Below the pieces are notes generated by a model that had not been told where the DNA came from, did no database searches, and saw only the letters and a program-made list of their open reading frames with translations. Of a stretch of DNA of 64,000 nucleotides, positions 24,019 through 35,802 are shown one piece after another. The stretch comes from Astragalus membranaceus (taxonomy: Eukaryota > Streptophyta > Magnoliopsida > Fabales > Fabaceae), in NCBI GenBank assembly GCA_039519185.1, contig CM076851.1:32013825-32077824 (forward strand), given 5' to 3'. Numbering within the stretch: position 1 is the first letter of the stretch; each line of letters starts with the position of its first letter. The position numbers and the translations under genes were made by a program.

Positions 24019-25487
24019 CTACACGTTGTCAAACACTTCACGATACACTACATTCTTAGTGAATCGCAACAGGTTTTTGTCCTCGTCCAGTATTAAGAGA
24101 TTCAGACCCTTTCTAGTAAGAGCAACATACAACTGACCATGAGTGAACACTGGTTTAGGTAGATAAATGCCAACTTGTGAGAGTGATTGCCCCTGACTTT
24201 TGTTGATGGTCATTGCAAAACACACAGTAATAGGAAACTGTCTGCGCCTGAACTTAAAGGGAAGGCCAGCGTCACTTGGAATAAGATTCATTCGTGGTAT
24301 GCAAATCTTGTCCCCAATGTTTTTCCCTGTTAATACAGTAGCAGTTATAATGATCAGTGTTGATGTTATCAAGGAGATGTGGATACGCAAAGTCAATCAA
24401 AGACTAGAGTGGGTTGGTTGAGTCCAAAATTAATAAATCATCCAGAATTTCAACACCCATCTCTCCGTACTCGTTTGATTGTGAATTTCCATCACCAATC
24501 TTGAGCAACCAATCTGCAAATTCCCTTATTTCTTCTCTCCCAGCCTCTACATTGGAACTACCAAGCCGCATGTTGACAGTGAGATTAAGAACTTTACAAC
24601 TTGACCATATAGACGATGAATTAATTGAAGCAGCAAGTACATCCTATCTGGAACCTTTCTGTATGACTGGGAGTATTTGTCTGAAATCACCACCAAGAAC
24701 AACTTTCTTACCACCAAATTATGGTTTGAACATGTTTGCGCGATCTACGGTGGACATGATATCTTTTAAGGTGCGGTCAAGTGCCTCAAAACAGTTCCCA
24801 TGCAACATTGGTGCCTCATCCCAAATGATCAGTTTTGCTTGAATTAAAAGCTGTGCTCTTGGACTACCTTGACTTATACTACACGTGGAGTCATCCCTAG
24901 GAACCAACGGAATACCAAATGTTGAGTGGGCAGTCTTACCACCAGGGAGCAATACAGCTGCAATTCCGCTGGATGCAGTGTTCAACACAATATACCCCAT
25001 AGAACGTAACAACACAGTCTCCATATTCCAACAGTAGGTCTTTCCACTGCCGCCATGCAAATCTAGATGGAAACATAGTATCATAATGTTGGGCCCTCCA
25101 AACCACATTCTCAATATCTTCATCATCAACGAAGAATATTGTCTGTTCATTTGGTAGATGGAATGTCAATCTCTGAACAGGAGGCCATTTCTGATGTATG
25201 TCAAATGCAAAAATCTGCCAGACGACCTCGGAAGGAGACACGTATCTACAATCGTAAAAATTGCGAATCTCATCAACAGGAGCCTGTGGATTATCTGAAT
25301 TGCGTAACATCTGTAGAGTTGCACGATCTGGACCTTTGTTGACATACTTGAAAAGATACTTAATGGAATTGGACTTATTGCAGTACTCTACATTAAAAGG
25401 GCCCCAATATCTCATCAGTAATTGAGGGTTGTATGGTACGACGAACCTGTTATCGAAGATATTCCCGCCCTTTTCAACTGTTATGCC
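24019..25487 (-). pseudogene. Helitron 2 Pif1-like helicase half of Rep/Hel, broken
   Basis: In minus-strand order from 25487, GITVEKGGNIFDNRFVVPYN and SIKYLFKYVNKGPDRA are the C-terminal part of the Helitron-like N domain. Next come the Walker A HGGSGKT (near 25040), the Walker B WDEAPM (near 24810), GGDFRQ (near 24690) and, at the end, [15 protein letters not shown]. Breaks: stops after MFKP and SR, a stop before SLIDFAYP shared with Helitron 3, an internal deletion of about 320 bp near 24352, and a 12-bp deletion near 24118. The 12-bp deletion turns the family YVALSRVKTRKGL into YVALTRKGL and so removes the motif VI arginine. The helicase would unwind DNA during rolling-circle transposition; this copy is dead. 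Confidence 0.88.
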
Positions 25488-25789
25488 TGTGTTTCATATA
25501 TCGCAGTTAAGGAAGTATATTCATGACCCGAATCAGTCATTAAGTTATGAAGCGACTGACATCAGACCGGATTTATCTTATCATCCTACTTCCATCAGGA
25601 TCATTGAACGTGGCGAGAAAACGCTCCGGACAAGATCAATTCCTATTGTCAAGGTGCTTTGGGACGATGCATCACTCGACGAAGCGACATGGGAAGTAGA
25701 GGAAAACATGCGGGTGAAATATCCCCATCTTTTCGATTGAGGTACGTTTTGTCAATTTTGAGGACAAAATTTTTAAAAGTTGAGGTGAT

Positions 25790-28700
25790 TGTAACATCCC
25801 CAATTTAGCTAATTTCATTTATTGAAATTAGCAAGATGTCTCAAGATAATTAATTAGCATAATTGGTTAATTATGATATGGCGAGTTAATTGGGATTGTA
25901 AGCGAATAGGAACACAAGGGTATTTTCGTCTTTTCCACACATTAATGAGTTTCGGCTAAACCATCCTCCGCAGAACATCACTATATGCAATATGTGATTA
26001 TTGTATAAGTATTGTTGGATTAAAATGACTTAAGAAGAAATTAAGGAAGTTTAAGCCAAAAATTGGACATAAGGGCAACATGGTAATTGCACCTCATTAA
26101 GTGACCCTCAGCTGGACAAAAACATAACATTACCTCTTCTTCATCATTTTCTGAAATTCAGAAACAAGAGGTTAGAGAGAGAGGAGAGAAACACGAAGAG
26201 AGAGGGAGAGAAGGAGAAGGTGAAATTGTGAAATCTTGATGCATGTAGGTAGAAATTACACCATTCTTCTCCATTTTCGATTTCCTTTCTCATGATACCA
26301 ATATCATTACCTGAATCATCCCCTTCTCCAAATTGCCATTTCTGAAACCTTGATGCATACCAAAGTGAAGCTTTGAGGAGTTAAGTCATTGCATGTCACC
26401 ATTGAAGCTCCATTAGCAACCCTTGAAGTTCAACAACCATATTAGAGCGCATACACTAGCTACATTGAGAATTGGATCAGTTTAGAGAGGATTTCAGTTT
26501 CTGGATTGAGTTCTAGGCCATTGGGTAGCTTGAGTTCGTGATACTTGGTGGTTGGGATTGAAGATACCAACTCAAGGGAAATGCTGCTGGAAACCCGTAA
26601 GAACCCTCTTCGGTATTTAACTAATATCTCTCTGTACACAGCTATGATGAACATGATTCTTGATGATTCAGAAACTAGACACGAAATGCTTCGGATTTGG
26701 AACAAGAATGAACCGATTTCATTGAGTGTGGTGGAAGAAAAAGGAATTGCAAGTTTCAGTTCTGGATTAGAGACAGTTTTGACCCAGTCACCTTGTTTCG
26801 GGTGTATCTCCCAAGTTACTGGATGCATGCGTATGATCCTTTGACCATCAGAAAGTAGACAAAATTATCTACAGAATGGGCACTGGTTTGAAGGGTTTTG
26901 GCCACGATTTGACCAAGATACGCGTGTTACAAAACTGCTCACTGATTCTGGAAAACGGATGCGAAATTGGAAGTGTTGGTTCCTCAAATTTCGGATCGAA
27001 TCGCCAAAGTTCGAGAGACGCCAATTCCGTAGTCAAGGAGGAAGTTCAGTAGCTAGATTTGTGATTGGTTGCTGTTCCGAAGTTCAGTTTCGAGTATCGG
27101 ACGAGTTTGGTGCGAGTACGTGATTACAGGGATTGTTTGAGAGGTTACGGTTTGTGAGGACGTGATTTCTCGCGAGGTCGTCAAATCGGTGAGTTCTATA
27201 CTCGCTTAGGGACGTTTTGTTGTCGAGTCATGTTATTTTCTGAAATGATACTATGGAAAATCCGCTTTGTGAAAACTTAACGAAAACGTTTTTATTGAAA
27301 AACCGTAAATCGCATAATTGCTCGGATTGATTGGATTGTCGATTTATGATATATATTATTTGACTGTTTAATCGCTTTCGCTGGTCTGGAATAATAACTG
27401 TTATGTTGGGATATCGATCGGAACGAAATTGGAATCGGAACGGAATGGAATTTACTCATGAAAAGTCTGTTTTCTGGAAAACGGATGGAGACGCACGGAT
27501 CGTGTGCCTCTGTGCACGGGTCGTGCGCCCCCATCTGATGTTACACGAACTGAGTTTTTTAAACACACACGGATCGTGCGCCTAGTCGCACGGGTCGTGT
27601 GTATCCTTCTGGAACTTTTATTCAACAACGCCCGGATCGTGCGCCTAGTCGCACGGGTCGTGCGTATCTTTCTGGAAATCTTTTACATCTTTGTTCAACG
27701 GCGCACGGGTCGTGCGCCTACACGCACGGGTCGTGTGAGACCTTCTGATCTTCAAATTCAAAGTACCTTTTTATCCGTTCCAAATGATTCCAATTCCCTT
27801 CTAATCCATTCCCCAAGGTCCCCCAACAATGTAAAGATACCGATGTCATGAGATTGAACATGTTTACTAGAAAACTTGTGTATTATGAACAAAATGAAAG
27901 ACCGTACTTAGAGAATGCGAGAGAACATATGTCAAGAAATAATAATGATACACGGTACTTGACTGATATGATACACGGTACTTGACTGATATGATACACG
28001 GTACTTGACTGATATGATACACGGTACTTGACTGATATGATACACGGTACTTGACTGATATGATACACGGTACTCGACTGATATGATACACGGTACTTGA
28101 CTGATATGATACACGGTACTTGACTGATATGATACACGGTACTTGACTGAAATGACTAACAGCCCATTGCGGGTACATGGATATATAATGTATAATAAAT
28201 ACAAGAGGAAAAAGGGTGGCGACCCTTAGAGGTTAGCATACTAGGGGAGGGGAAGTCATGAGCCCCAAAACCTAGACTCAAGACTGTTTCGCCTACTAGA
28301 AATAGCGGGATGGGTTCACCAAAGTCAAAGAAGTGCCTATAAAATAGGTAGACTGAGGTGTTATGCTAAAAACATGGAACAAAAGATTGTATGCTGCATG
28401 TGTCGCTTAGGAGGGCCATGAGCATAATTGTTACAGGAACTTAATATATTTCCACGTGGTTGCTTTTAGGGCCACGAGTTTAAAGCAAGGCATAATGAAC
28501 CGCTAGAGTTAGTAAGGGGTCTCGATAGGACTCACTGAGATAATGTTTATCTCACCCTTCATATTTGTGGTTTTTACAGAGAAACAGGGGAAAGCAAAGG
28601 CGACGAAGCACGGTTAGCCGGTACGACTCTTGGAGTCATTGAAGACCGATTTTCATGTCTTAGACCTTTGTCCCATCTATTGTTTCTATGTTATCGATTG

Positions 28701-28958
28701 TATAACTTTCATTGTTTAAGTTGTAAAATCGTTTCCGCTACTTCGTGTTTTGAGTATTGAACACCAGGATTATTACAAGTCTTAAGTCTTTGAAACTTAA
28801 GCATTTTCAGGAAGTGTATTAGGTTCAGAGAACCATTTGATATGTATTATCGAAAATTTTAGTTGTGTTCAATATTTCAATAACAGGAAGTTACTCTGAT
28901 GTATGCCATTTAGTGCATTTCGGTGATTCTATATGTTAGAATTTATCGGGGTGTTACA
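25790..28958 (+). repeat. LTR A of the gypsy element (3169 bp)
   Basis: Unusually long LTR with several small internal frames and no recognised gene. It has a cluster of near-palindromic motifs, GCACGGGTCGTGCGCC and variants, at 27492-27738, and a nine-unit 23-bp tandem repeat at 27947-28150. Confidence 0.92.
27947..28150 (+). repeat. 23-bp minisatellite in LTR A, nine units
   Basis: The unit is gatacacggtacttgactga plus tat. Nine nearly perfect copies; one has tactcgactg instead of tacttgactg. The stop-free frames across the array encode only repeated short peptides and are artefacts. Confidence 0.95.
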
Positions 28959-28961
28959 TTA

Positions 28962-28973
28962 TGGTATCAGAGC
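28962..28973 (+). other. Primer-binding site (tRNA-Met type)
   Basis: TGGTATCAGAGC, three bases after the end of LTR A. It is complementary to the 3' end of initiator tRNA-Met, which primes minus-strand cDNA synthesis in many plant LTR elements. Confidence 0.88.
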
Positions 28974-29502
28974 AGTTCGACCTAGTCGGGCTTAGTTTAG
29001 TTTAGGGTTGAGTTGATTCCTTGTTAGTCTTTGTTGTGATTACACTTGTGATGCTAAGAGACATTGTGCCTGATCAACTCAATACTTGGTGTATCATGAG
29101 CGGAATTATGGAAGGATGACCAAGACGTAGTCCTCGACCAAGACCGAAGTTCCTTAAAACCCGTTTCATCTTAGGGAATACTGGAAAGGAGAAGGTAGTT
29201 ATGCCATCAACTCCGAATGCAAAGTTAAAAGGCAGCCAATCAAGGGAAATAAAGTGCAGTTGTATGATTCCTCAAGATTCTCCAAGTGTTTTGCTGGTAG
29301 GAAGCCCAAGAGGTGGATGTCGTCCTAGTGCGACTCAGTGGTAATATTTTAAGAAAAAGGGTCACTCAATCCAGAGTGCCCAAAAAGAGGAAAAGAAAGA
29401 GTCAGATCAGCCTACTTCAGCTCGAGAGAGGGTCTACACTGCAGATGCTCAGAAAGTCAAGGCTACAGACACTCCACCGAGAATGTAGATATTGTCCTAG
29501 GT

Positions 29503-32500
29503 ATGAGAAGGATGACTGCAAATCATGTGAATATTGATTGTTTTCATCGGACTATCGGTTTCGCCTCCGAGTCAATGAAGCTACAGCCGACCAATCCTGA
29601 AGTTGTTATTTCTTTTACTTCAACCAGTAACTGTTTGTTTCAAGGCGCAGAAGCTTATGTCATGACGTTGTCTGCATCCACTGAGACAGGTCTAGATTTA
29701 TCTTCTGTGCAAGTTGCTAATGAATTTCTTGATGTGTTTCCTGATGAAGTTCCTTCGTTTCCTCCGGATCGTTAGGTGGAGTTTTCTATAGGGTTGGCTC
29801 CAGGCACTGGACCAATTTCTATAGCCCCGTATAGAATGTCGCCGTTAGAGTTGAGGGAATTGAAAGTCCAATTAGAAGAGCTAATTTCCAAACGGTTTAT
29901 CCGGCCGAGTGCCTCACCATGGGGTGGTCCAGTGTTGCTTGTCAAGAAGGAGGACGGGAGTATGAGATTGTGTATTGATGATCGTCAGTTGAATAAGGTG
30001 ACTATCAAGAACAAGTACCCTCTACCGAGGATTGATGATTTGTTAGACCAATTGAGGGGAGCTTCTGCATTTTCAAATATTGATTTGAGGTCTGGCTATC
30101 ACCAAATCAGGGTTCGAGCTTTGGACGTCCCGAAGACCGCTTTCCGTACGAAGTATGGACACTATGAATTTGTAGTGATGCCATTCGGTTTGACCAATGC
30201 TCCAGCCGTATTCATGAATTATATGAATCGGATTTTTAATCCATATCTGGATCAGTTTGTGGTGGTGTTCATTGATGATATCTTGGTGTACTCTAAGACA
30301 ATTGAGGAGCATGTGCAACATCTTCGAATTGTTCCGAACGTACTCCGAGAGAAGAAGTTGTACGTTAAGCCGTCCAAATGTGATTTTTGGATGCTCGAAG
30401 TTAAATTTCTGGGCCATGTGATATCTCAGGCAGGTGTTGCAGTGGATCCCAGTAAGACTGAAGCTGTGGTAGACTGGGAACAACCATCTACGGTTACTGA
30501 GGTGAGAAGTTTCTTGGGATTAGCTGGGTATTATCGAAGGTTCATTCAAGGATTTTCCCAGTTGGTTCTTCCACTCACTAGGTTAACTCGCAAGGGTCAG
30601 CCGTTTGTTTGGGACTCAGACTATGATAATTGTTTCGCAGAATTGAAGAATCGTTTGACTTCTGCACCTGTCCTGATTCTTCCAGATCCGTCCGTAGGAT
30701 TCCAAATCTATTGCGACACCTCTGGTAAGGGTTTGGGATGTGTCCTAATGCAGAATCAACAAGTAGTTGCTTATGCCTCCAGGCAGTTAAAGCCGCATGA
30801 AGAGAATTACCCAACTCATGATCTAGAGTTGGCAGCGATTGTGTTTGCCATAAAGATTTGGAGACATTACCTGTATGGGTCTCGTTTCGAAGTCTTTAGT
30901 GACCACAAGAGCCTTAAATATTTGTTTGACCAAAAGGAGTTGAACAACAGGCAGAGGAGATGGGTACAGTTCCTGAAGGATTATGATTTTGAGTTGAAGT
31001 ACCATCCTAGTAAGGCTAATGTTGTGGCCGATGCTTTGAGCAGAAAGTCTATCCATACTGCAGAGTTGATGATGCACGAGATGTCTTTGTTGGAATCATT
31101 TAGGGACCTCAATTGGAGAGTTAAGTCAAGAAGGAATAGGTTGGTGTTGAGTCACATTCGGATTTCGAATCCTTTGAGAAATCTAATTCGCTCAGCCCAA
31201 GAAGGTGATGTAGAGCTACAAGCGCAGAAGACATTGCCGAGTTACACCGAAGACGGTGATGGCGTAATTCGTTTTGATAGTAGAATCTGTGTGCCGAATG
31301 ATGAGAATGTGAAGAGGCAAGTTTCAGAAGAGGCTCATGAGAGTCAGTTCTCAATACATCCTGGGTCTACCAAGATGTATCGAGATTTGAAGCAATTGTA
31401 TTGGTGGCCGGGTATGAAAGTAGATATTGCAGAGTTTGTGTCTCGATGCTTGACTTGTCAAAGGGTTAAGATAGAGCACCAGAAGCCAGGTGGCCAGTTA
31501 CAGCCGTTGAATGTACCTGAATGGAAATGGGAAAGCATTTCTACGGATTTTGTAATGGGGTTGCCACGGTCCCAAGCCGGAAATGATTCTATTTGGGTAG
31601 TGGTGGACCGCTTGACCAAGTCCGCCCATTTTATTCCGGTGCGTTCGAATCACAAGGTTGCTAGGTTAGCAGATGGGTATCTCAAGAATATTGTGAAGTT
31701 GCATGGAATCCCTACAAGTATCATCTGTGATCGAGATCCCAAATTCACATCTCGATTTTGGAGAGCATTGAACATGGCGTTGGGAACAACGGTGTGTGTT
31801 AGCACCACTTACCATCCACAGACAGACGGGCAGACTGAGAGAACGATTCAGACATTTGAGGATATGTTGAGGGCCTGTGTACTCGATAGTGGAGGCAGAT
31901 GGGAGGATCAACTCCCATTGGTAGAATTTTCCTACAACAACAGTTACCATTCTAGTATCGGAATGGCTCCACATGAAGCCTTGTATGGAAGGAAGTGTAG
32001 AACACCATTGTGCTGGTGGGATATAGGCGAGCAGAGATTGTTGGGACCGGATTTGGTCCGTGAGACTACGGAGAAGATCCGTCAGATAAGAGAAAGGATG
32101 AAAGCCGCGCAGAGTCGACAAAAGAGTTATGCGGATAAGAGAAGAAGGCCGTTAGAATTCAAAGAAGGAGACCATGTCTTTTTGAGACTTTCTCCAACCA
32201 TCGGAACCGGTATTGCTTTGCGAGTGAAGAAGCTCAGTCCTCGGTATGTCGGACCCTTCTAGATTATCGAGCGAGTTGGGCCGGTAGCGTATCGCATTGC
32301 ATTACCTCCAGAATTGTCCAGATTACACGATGTGTTTCATATATCGCAGTTAAGGAAGTATATTCATGACCCGAATCAGTCATTAAGTTATGAAGCGACT
32401 GACATCAGACCGGATTTATCTTATCATCCTACTTCCATCAGGATCATTGAACGTGGCGAGAAAACGCTCCGGACAAGATCAATTCCTATTGTCAAGGTGC

Positions 32501-32583
32501 TTTGGGACGGTGCATCACTCGACGAAGCGACATGGGAAGTAGAGGAAAACATGCGGGTGAAATATCCCCATCTTTTCGATTGA
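29503..32583 (+). pseudogene. gypsy pol: protease tail, reverse transcriptase, RNase H and integrase, with two nonsense codons
   Basis: The frame begins in the tail of protease (NHVNIDCFHRTIGF) and reaches TAG at 29773-29775. It continues from 29776 through reverse transcriptase ([35 protein letters not shown], catalytic [10 protein letters not shown]). RNase H follows ([31 protein letters not shown]). Integrase has an HHCC finger ([11 protein letters not shown]...CLTCQRVK) and a DDE core ([35 protein letters not shown]). A second TAG at 32260-32262 interrupts the integrase tail (YVGPF-stop-IIERVG). The frame then resumes to VEENMRVKYPHLFD and stops at 32583. Apart from the two stops the domains look complete. 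Between the primer site and 29503 only scraps of gag and protease remain. Tekay-like chromovirus is my best placement. Confidence 0.9.
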
Positions 32584-32632
32584 GGTACGTTTTGTCAATT
32601 TTGAGGACAAAATTTTTAAAAGTTGAGGTGAT

Positions 32633-35600
32633 TGTAACATCCCCAATTTAGCTAATTTCATTTATTGAAATTAGCAAGATGTCTCAAGATAATTAATTAG
32701 CATAATTGGTTAATTATGATATGGCGAGTTAATTGGGATTGTAAGCGAATAGGAACACAAGGGTATTTTCGTCTTTTCCACACATTAATGAGTTTCGGCT
32801 AAACCATCCTCCGCAGAACATCACTATATGCAATATGTGATTATTGTATAAGTATTGTTGGATTAAAATGACTTAAGAAGAAATTAAGGAAGTTTAAGCC
32901 AAAAATTGGACATAAGGGCAACATGGTAATTGCACCTCATTAAGTGACCCTCAGCTAGACAAAAACATAACATTACCTCTTCTTCATCATTTGCTGAAAT
33001 TCAGAAACAAGAGGTTAGAGAGAGAGGAGAGAAACACGAAGAGAGAGGGAGAGAAGGAGAATGTGAAATTGTGAAATCTTGATGCATGTAGGTAGAAATT
33101 ACACCATTCTTCTCCATTTTCGATTTCCTTTCTCATGATACCAATATCATTACCTGAATCATCCCCTTATCCAAATTGCCATTTCTGAAACCTTGATGCA
33201 TACCAAAGTGAAGCTTTGAGGAGTTAAGTCATTGCATGTCACCATTGAAGTTCCATTAGCAACCCTTGAAGTTCAACAACCATATTAGAGCGCATACACT
33301 AGCTACATTGAGAATTGGATCAGTTTAGAGAGGATTTCAGTTTCTGGATTGAGTTCTAGGCCATTGGGTAGCTTGAGTTCGTGATACTTGGTGGTTGGGA
33401 TTGAAGATACCAACTCAAGGGAGATGCTGCTGGAAACCCGTAAGAACCCTCTTCGGTATTTAACTAATATCTCTCTGTACACAGCTCTGATGAACATGAT
33501 TCTTGATGATTCAGAAACTAGACACGAAAGGCTTCGGATTAGGCACAAGAATGAACCGATTTCATTGAGTGTGGTGGAAGAAAAAGGAATTGCAAGTTTC
33601 AGTTCTGGATTAGAGACAGTTTTGACCCAGTGACCTTGTTTCGGGTGTATCTCGCAAGTTACTGGATGCATGCGTATGATCCTTTGACCATCAGAAAGTA
33701 GACAAAATTATCTACAGAATGGGCACTGGTTTGAAGGGTTTTGGCCACGATTTGACCAAGATACGCGTGTTACAAAACTGCTCACTGATTCTGGAAAACG
33801 GATGCGAAATTGGAAGTGTTGGTTCCTCAAATTTCGGATCGAATCGCCAAAGTTCGAGAGACGCCAATTCCGTAGTCAAGGAGGAAGTTCAGTAGCTGGA
33901 TTTGTGATTGGTTTCTGTTCCGAAGTTCAGTTTCGAGTATCGGACGAGTTCAGTGCGAGTACGTGATTACGGGGATTGTTCGAGAGGTTACGGTTCGTGA
34001 TGACGTGATTTCTCGCGAGGTCATCAAATCGGTGAGTTCTATACTCGCTTAGGGACGTTTTGTTGTCGAGTCATGTTATTTTCTGAAATGATACTATGGA
34101 AAATCCGCTTTGTGAAAACTTAACGAAAACGTTTTTATCGAAAAACCGTAAATCGCATAATTACTCGGATTTATTGGATTGTCGATTTATGATATATATT
34201 GTTTGACTGTTTAATCGCTTTCGCTGGTCTGGAATAATAACTGTTATGTTGGGATATCGATCGGAACGAAATTGGAATTGGAACGGAATGGAATTTACTC
34301 ATGAAAAGTCTGTTTTCTGGAAAACGGATGGAGACGCACGGATCGTGTGCCTCTGTGCACGGGTCGTGCGCCCCCATCTGATGTTACACGAACTGAGTTT
34401 TTTAAACACACACGGATCGTGCGCCTAGTCGCACGGGTCGTGTGTATCCTTATGGAACTTTTATTCAACAACGCCCGGATCGTGCGCCTAGTCGCACGGG
34501 TCGTGCGTATCTTTCTGGAAATCTTTTACATCTTTGTTCAATAGCGCACGGGTCGTGCGCCTACACGCACGGGTCGTGTGAGACCTTCTGATCTTCAAAT
34601 TCAAAGTACCTTTTTATCCGTTCCAAATGATTCCAATTCCCTTCTAATCCATTCCCCAAGGTCCCCCAACAATGTAAAGATACCGATGTCATGAGATTGA
34701 ACATGTTTACTAGAAAACTTGTGTATTATGAACAAAATGAAAGACCGTACTTAGAGAATGCGAGAGAACATATGTCAAGAAATAATAATGATACACGGTA
34801 CTTGACTGATATGATACACGGTACTTGACTGATATGATACACGGTACTTGACTAATATGATACACGGTACTTGACTGATATGATACACGGTACTTGACTG
34901 ATATGATACACGGTACTGGACTGATATGATACACGATACTTGACTGATATGATACATGGTACTTGACTGATATGATACACGGTACTTGACTGAAATGACT
35001 AACAGCCCATTGCGGGTACATGGATATATAATGTATAATAAATACAAGAGGAAAAAGGGTGACGACCCTTAGAGGTTAGCATACTAGGGGAGGGGAAGTC
35101 ATGAGCCCCAAAACCTAGACTCAAGACTGTTTCGCCCACTAGAAATAGCGGGATGGGTTCACCAAAGTCAAAGAAGTGCCTATAAAATAGGTAGACTGAG
35201 GTGTTATGCTAAAAACATGGAACAAAAGATTGTATGCTGCATGTGTCGCTTAGGAGGGCCATGAGCATAATTGTTACAGGAACTTAATATATTTCCACAT
35301 GGTTGCTTTAAGGGCCACGAGTTTAAAGCAAGGCATAATGAACCGCTAGAGTTAGTAAGGGGTCTCGATAGGACTCACTGAGATAATGTTTATCTCACCC
35401 TTCATATTTGTGGTTTTTACAGAGAAACAGGGGAAAGCAAAGGCGACGAAGCACGGTTAGCCGGTACGACTCTTGGAGTCATTGAAGACCGATTTTCATG
35501 TCTTAGACCTTTGTCCCATCTATTGTTTCTATGTTATCGATTGTATAACTTTCATTGTTTAAGTTGTAAAATCGTTTCCGCTACTTCGTGATTTGAGTAT

Positions 35601-35802
35601 TGAACACCGGGATTATGTACAAGTCTTAAGTTTTTGAAACTTAAGCATTTTCAGGAAGTGTATTAGGTTCAGAGAACCATTTGATATGTATTATCGAAAG
35701 TTTTAGTTGTGTTCAATATTTCAATAATAGGAAGTTACTCTGATGTATGCCATTTAGTGCATTTCGGTGATTCTATATGTTAGAATTTATCGGGGTGTTA
35801 CA
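32633..35802 (+). repeat. LTR B of the gypsy element (3170 bp)
   Basis: Near-identical to LTR A. It contains the same palindromic motif cluster (about 34332-34575) and nine units of the 23-bp repeat (34789-34990), with different single-base variants. Confidence 0.92.

Larger units (their letters stand above)
25488..35802 (+). mobile_element. Ty3/gypsy chromovirus-like LTR retrotransposon with an extra truncated unit on its left
   Basis: The order is a 302-bp fragment of pol 3' end (25488-25789, equivalent to 32331-32632), LTR A (25790-28958), interior (28959-32632), then LTR B (32633-35802). The LTRs start TGTAACATCCCC and end GGGTGTTACA. The primer-binding site TGGTATCAGAGC (28962-28973, initiator tRNA-Met type) follows LTR A, and a purine tract (aaaagttgaggtga) precedes LTR B. 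The two LTRs are nearly identical by eye, so the insertion is young. The left side has no LTR or target duplication: the fragment joins Helitron sequence directly, implying a deletion that also took part of the Helitron Rep gene. gag is nearly absent. Confidence 0.9.

Noticed and set aside
24200..24842. Plus-strand frames over the Helitron helicase (also 51272-51523)
   Set aside because: Antisense shadows of helicase sequence; no domain on that strand.
27947..28150. CRISPR-like array (regular 23-bp repeats)
   Set aside because: The units are directly contiguous with no unique spacers, and lie in a plant retrotransposon LTR; this is a minisatellite.
27867..28204. Repeat protein of ISVKYRVSYQ-like units, minus strand
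   Set aside because: Three overlapping frames are all open because the 23-bp repeat lacks stops; no start or gene context.
30073..32121. Minus-strand frames over pol
   Set aside because: Antisense of reverse transcriptase, RNase H and integrase.
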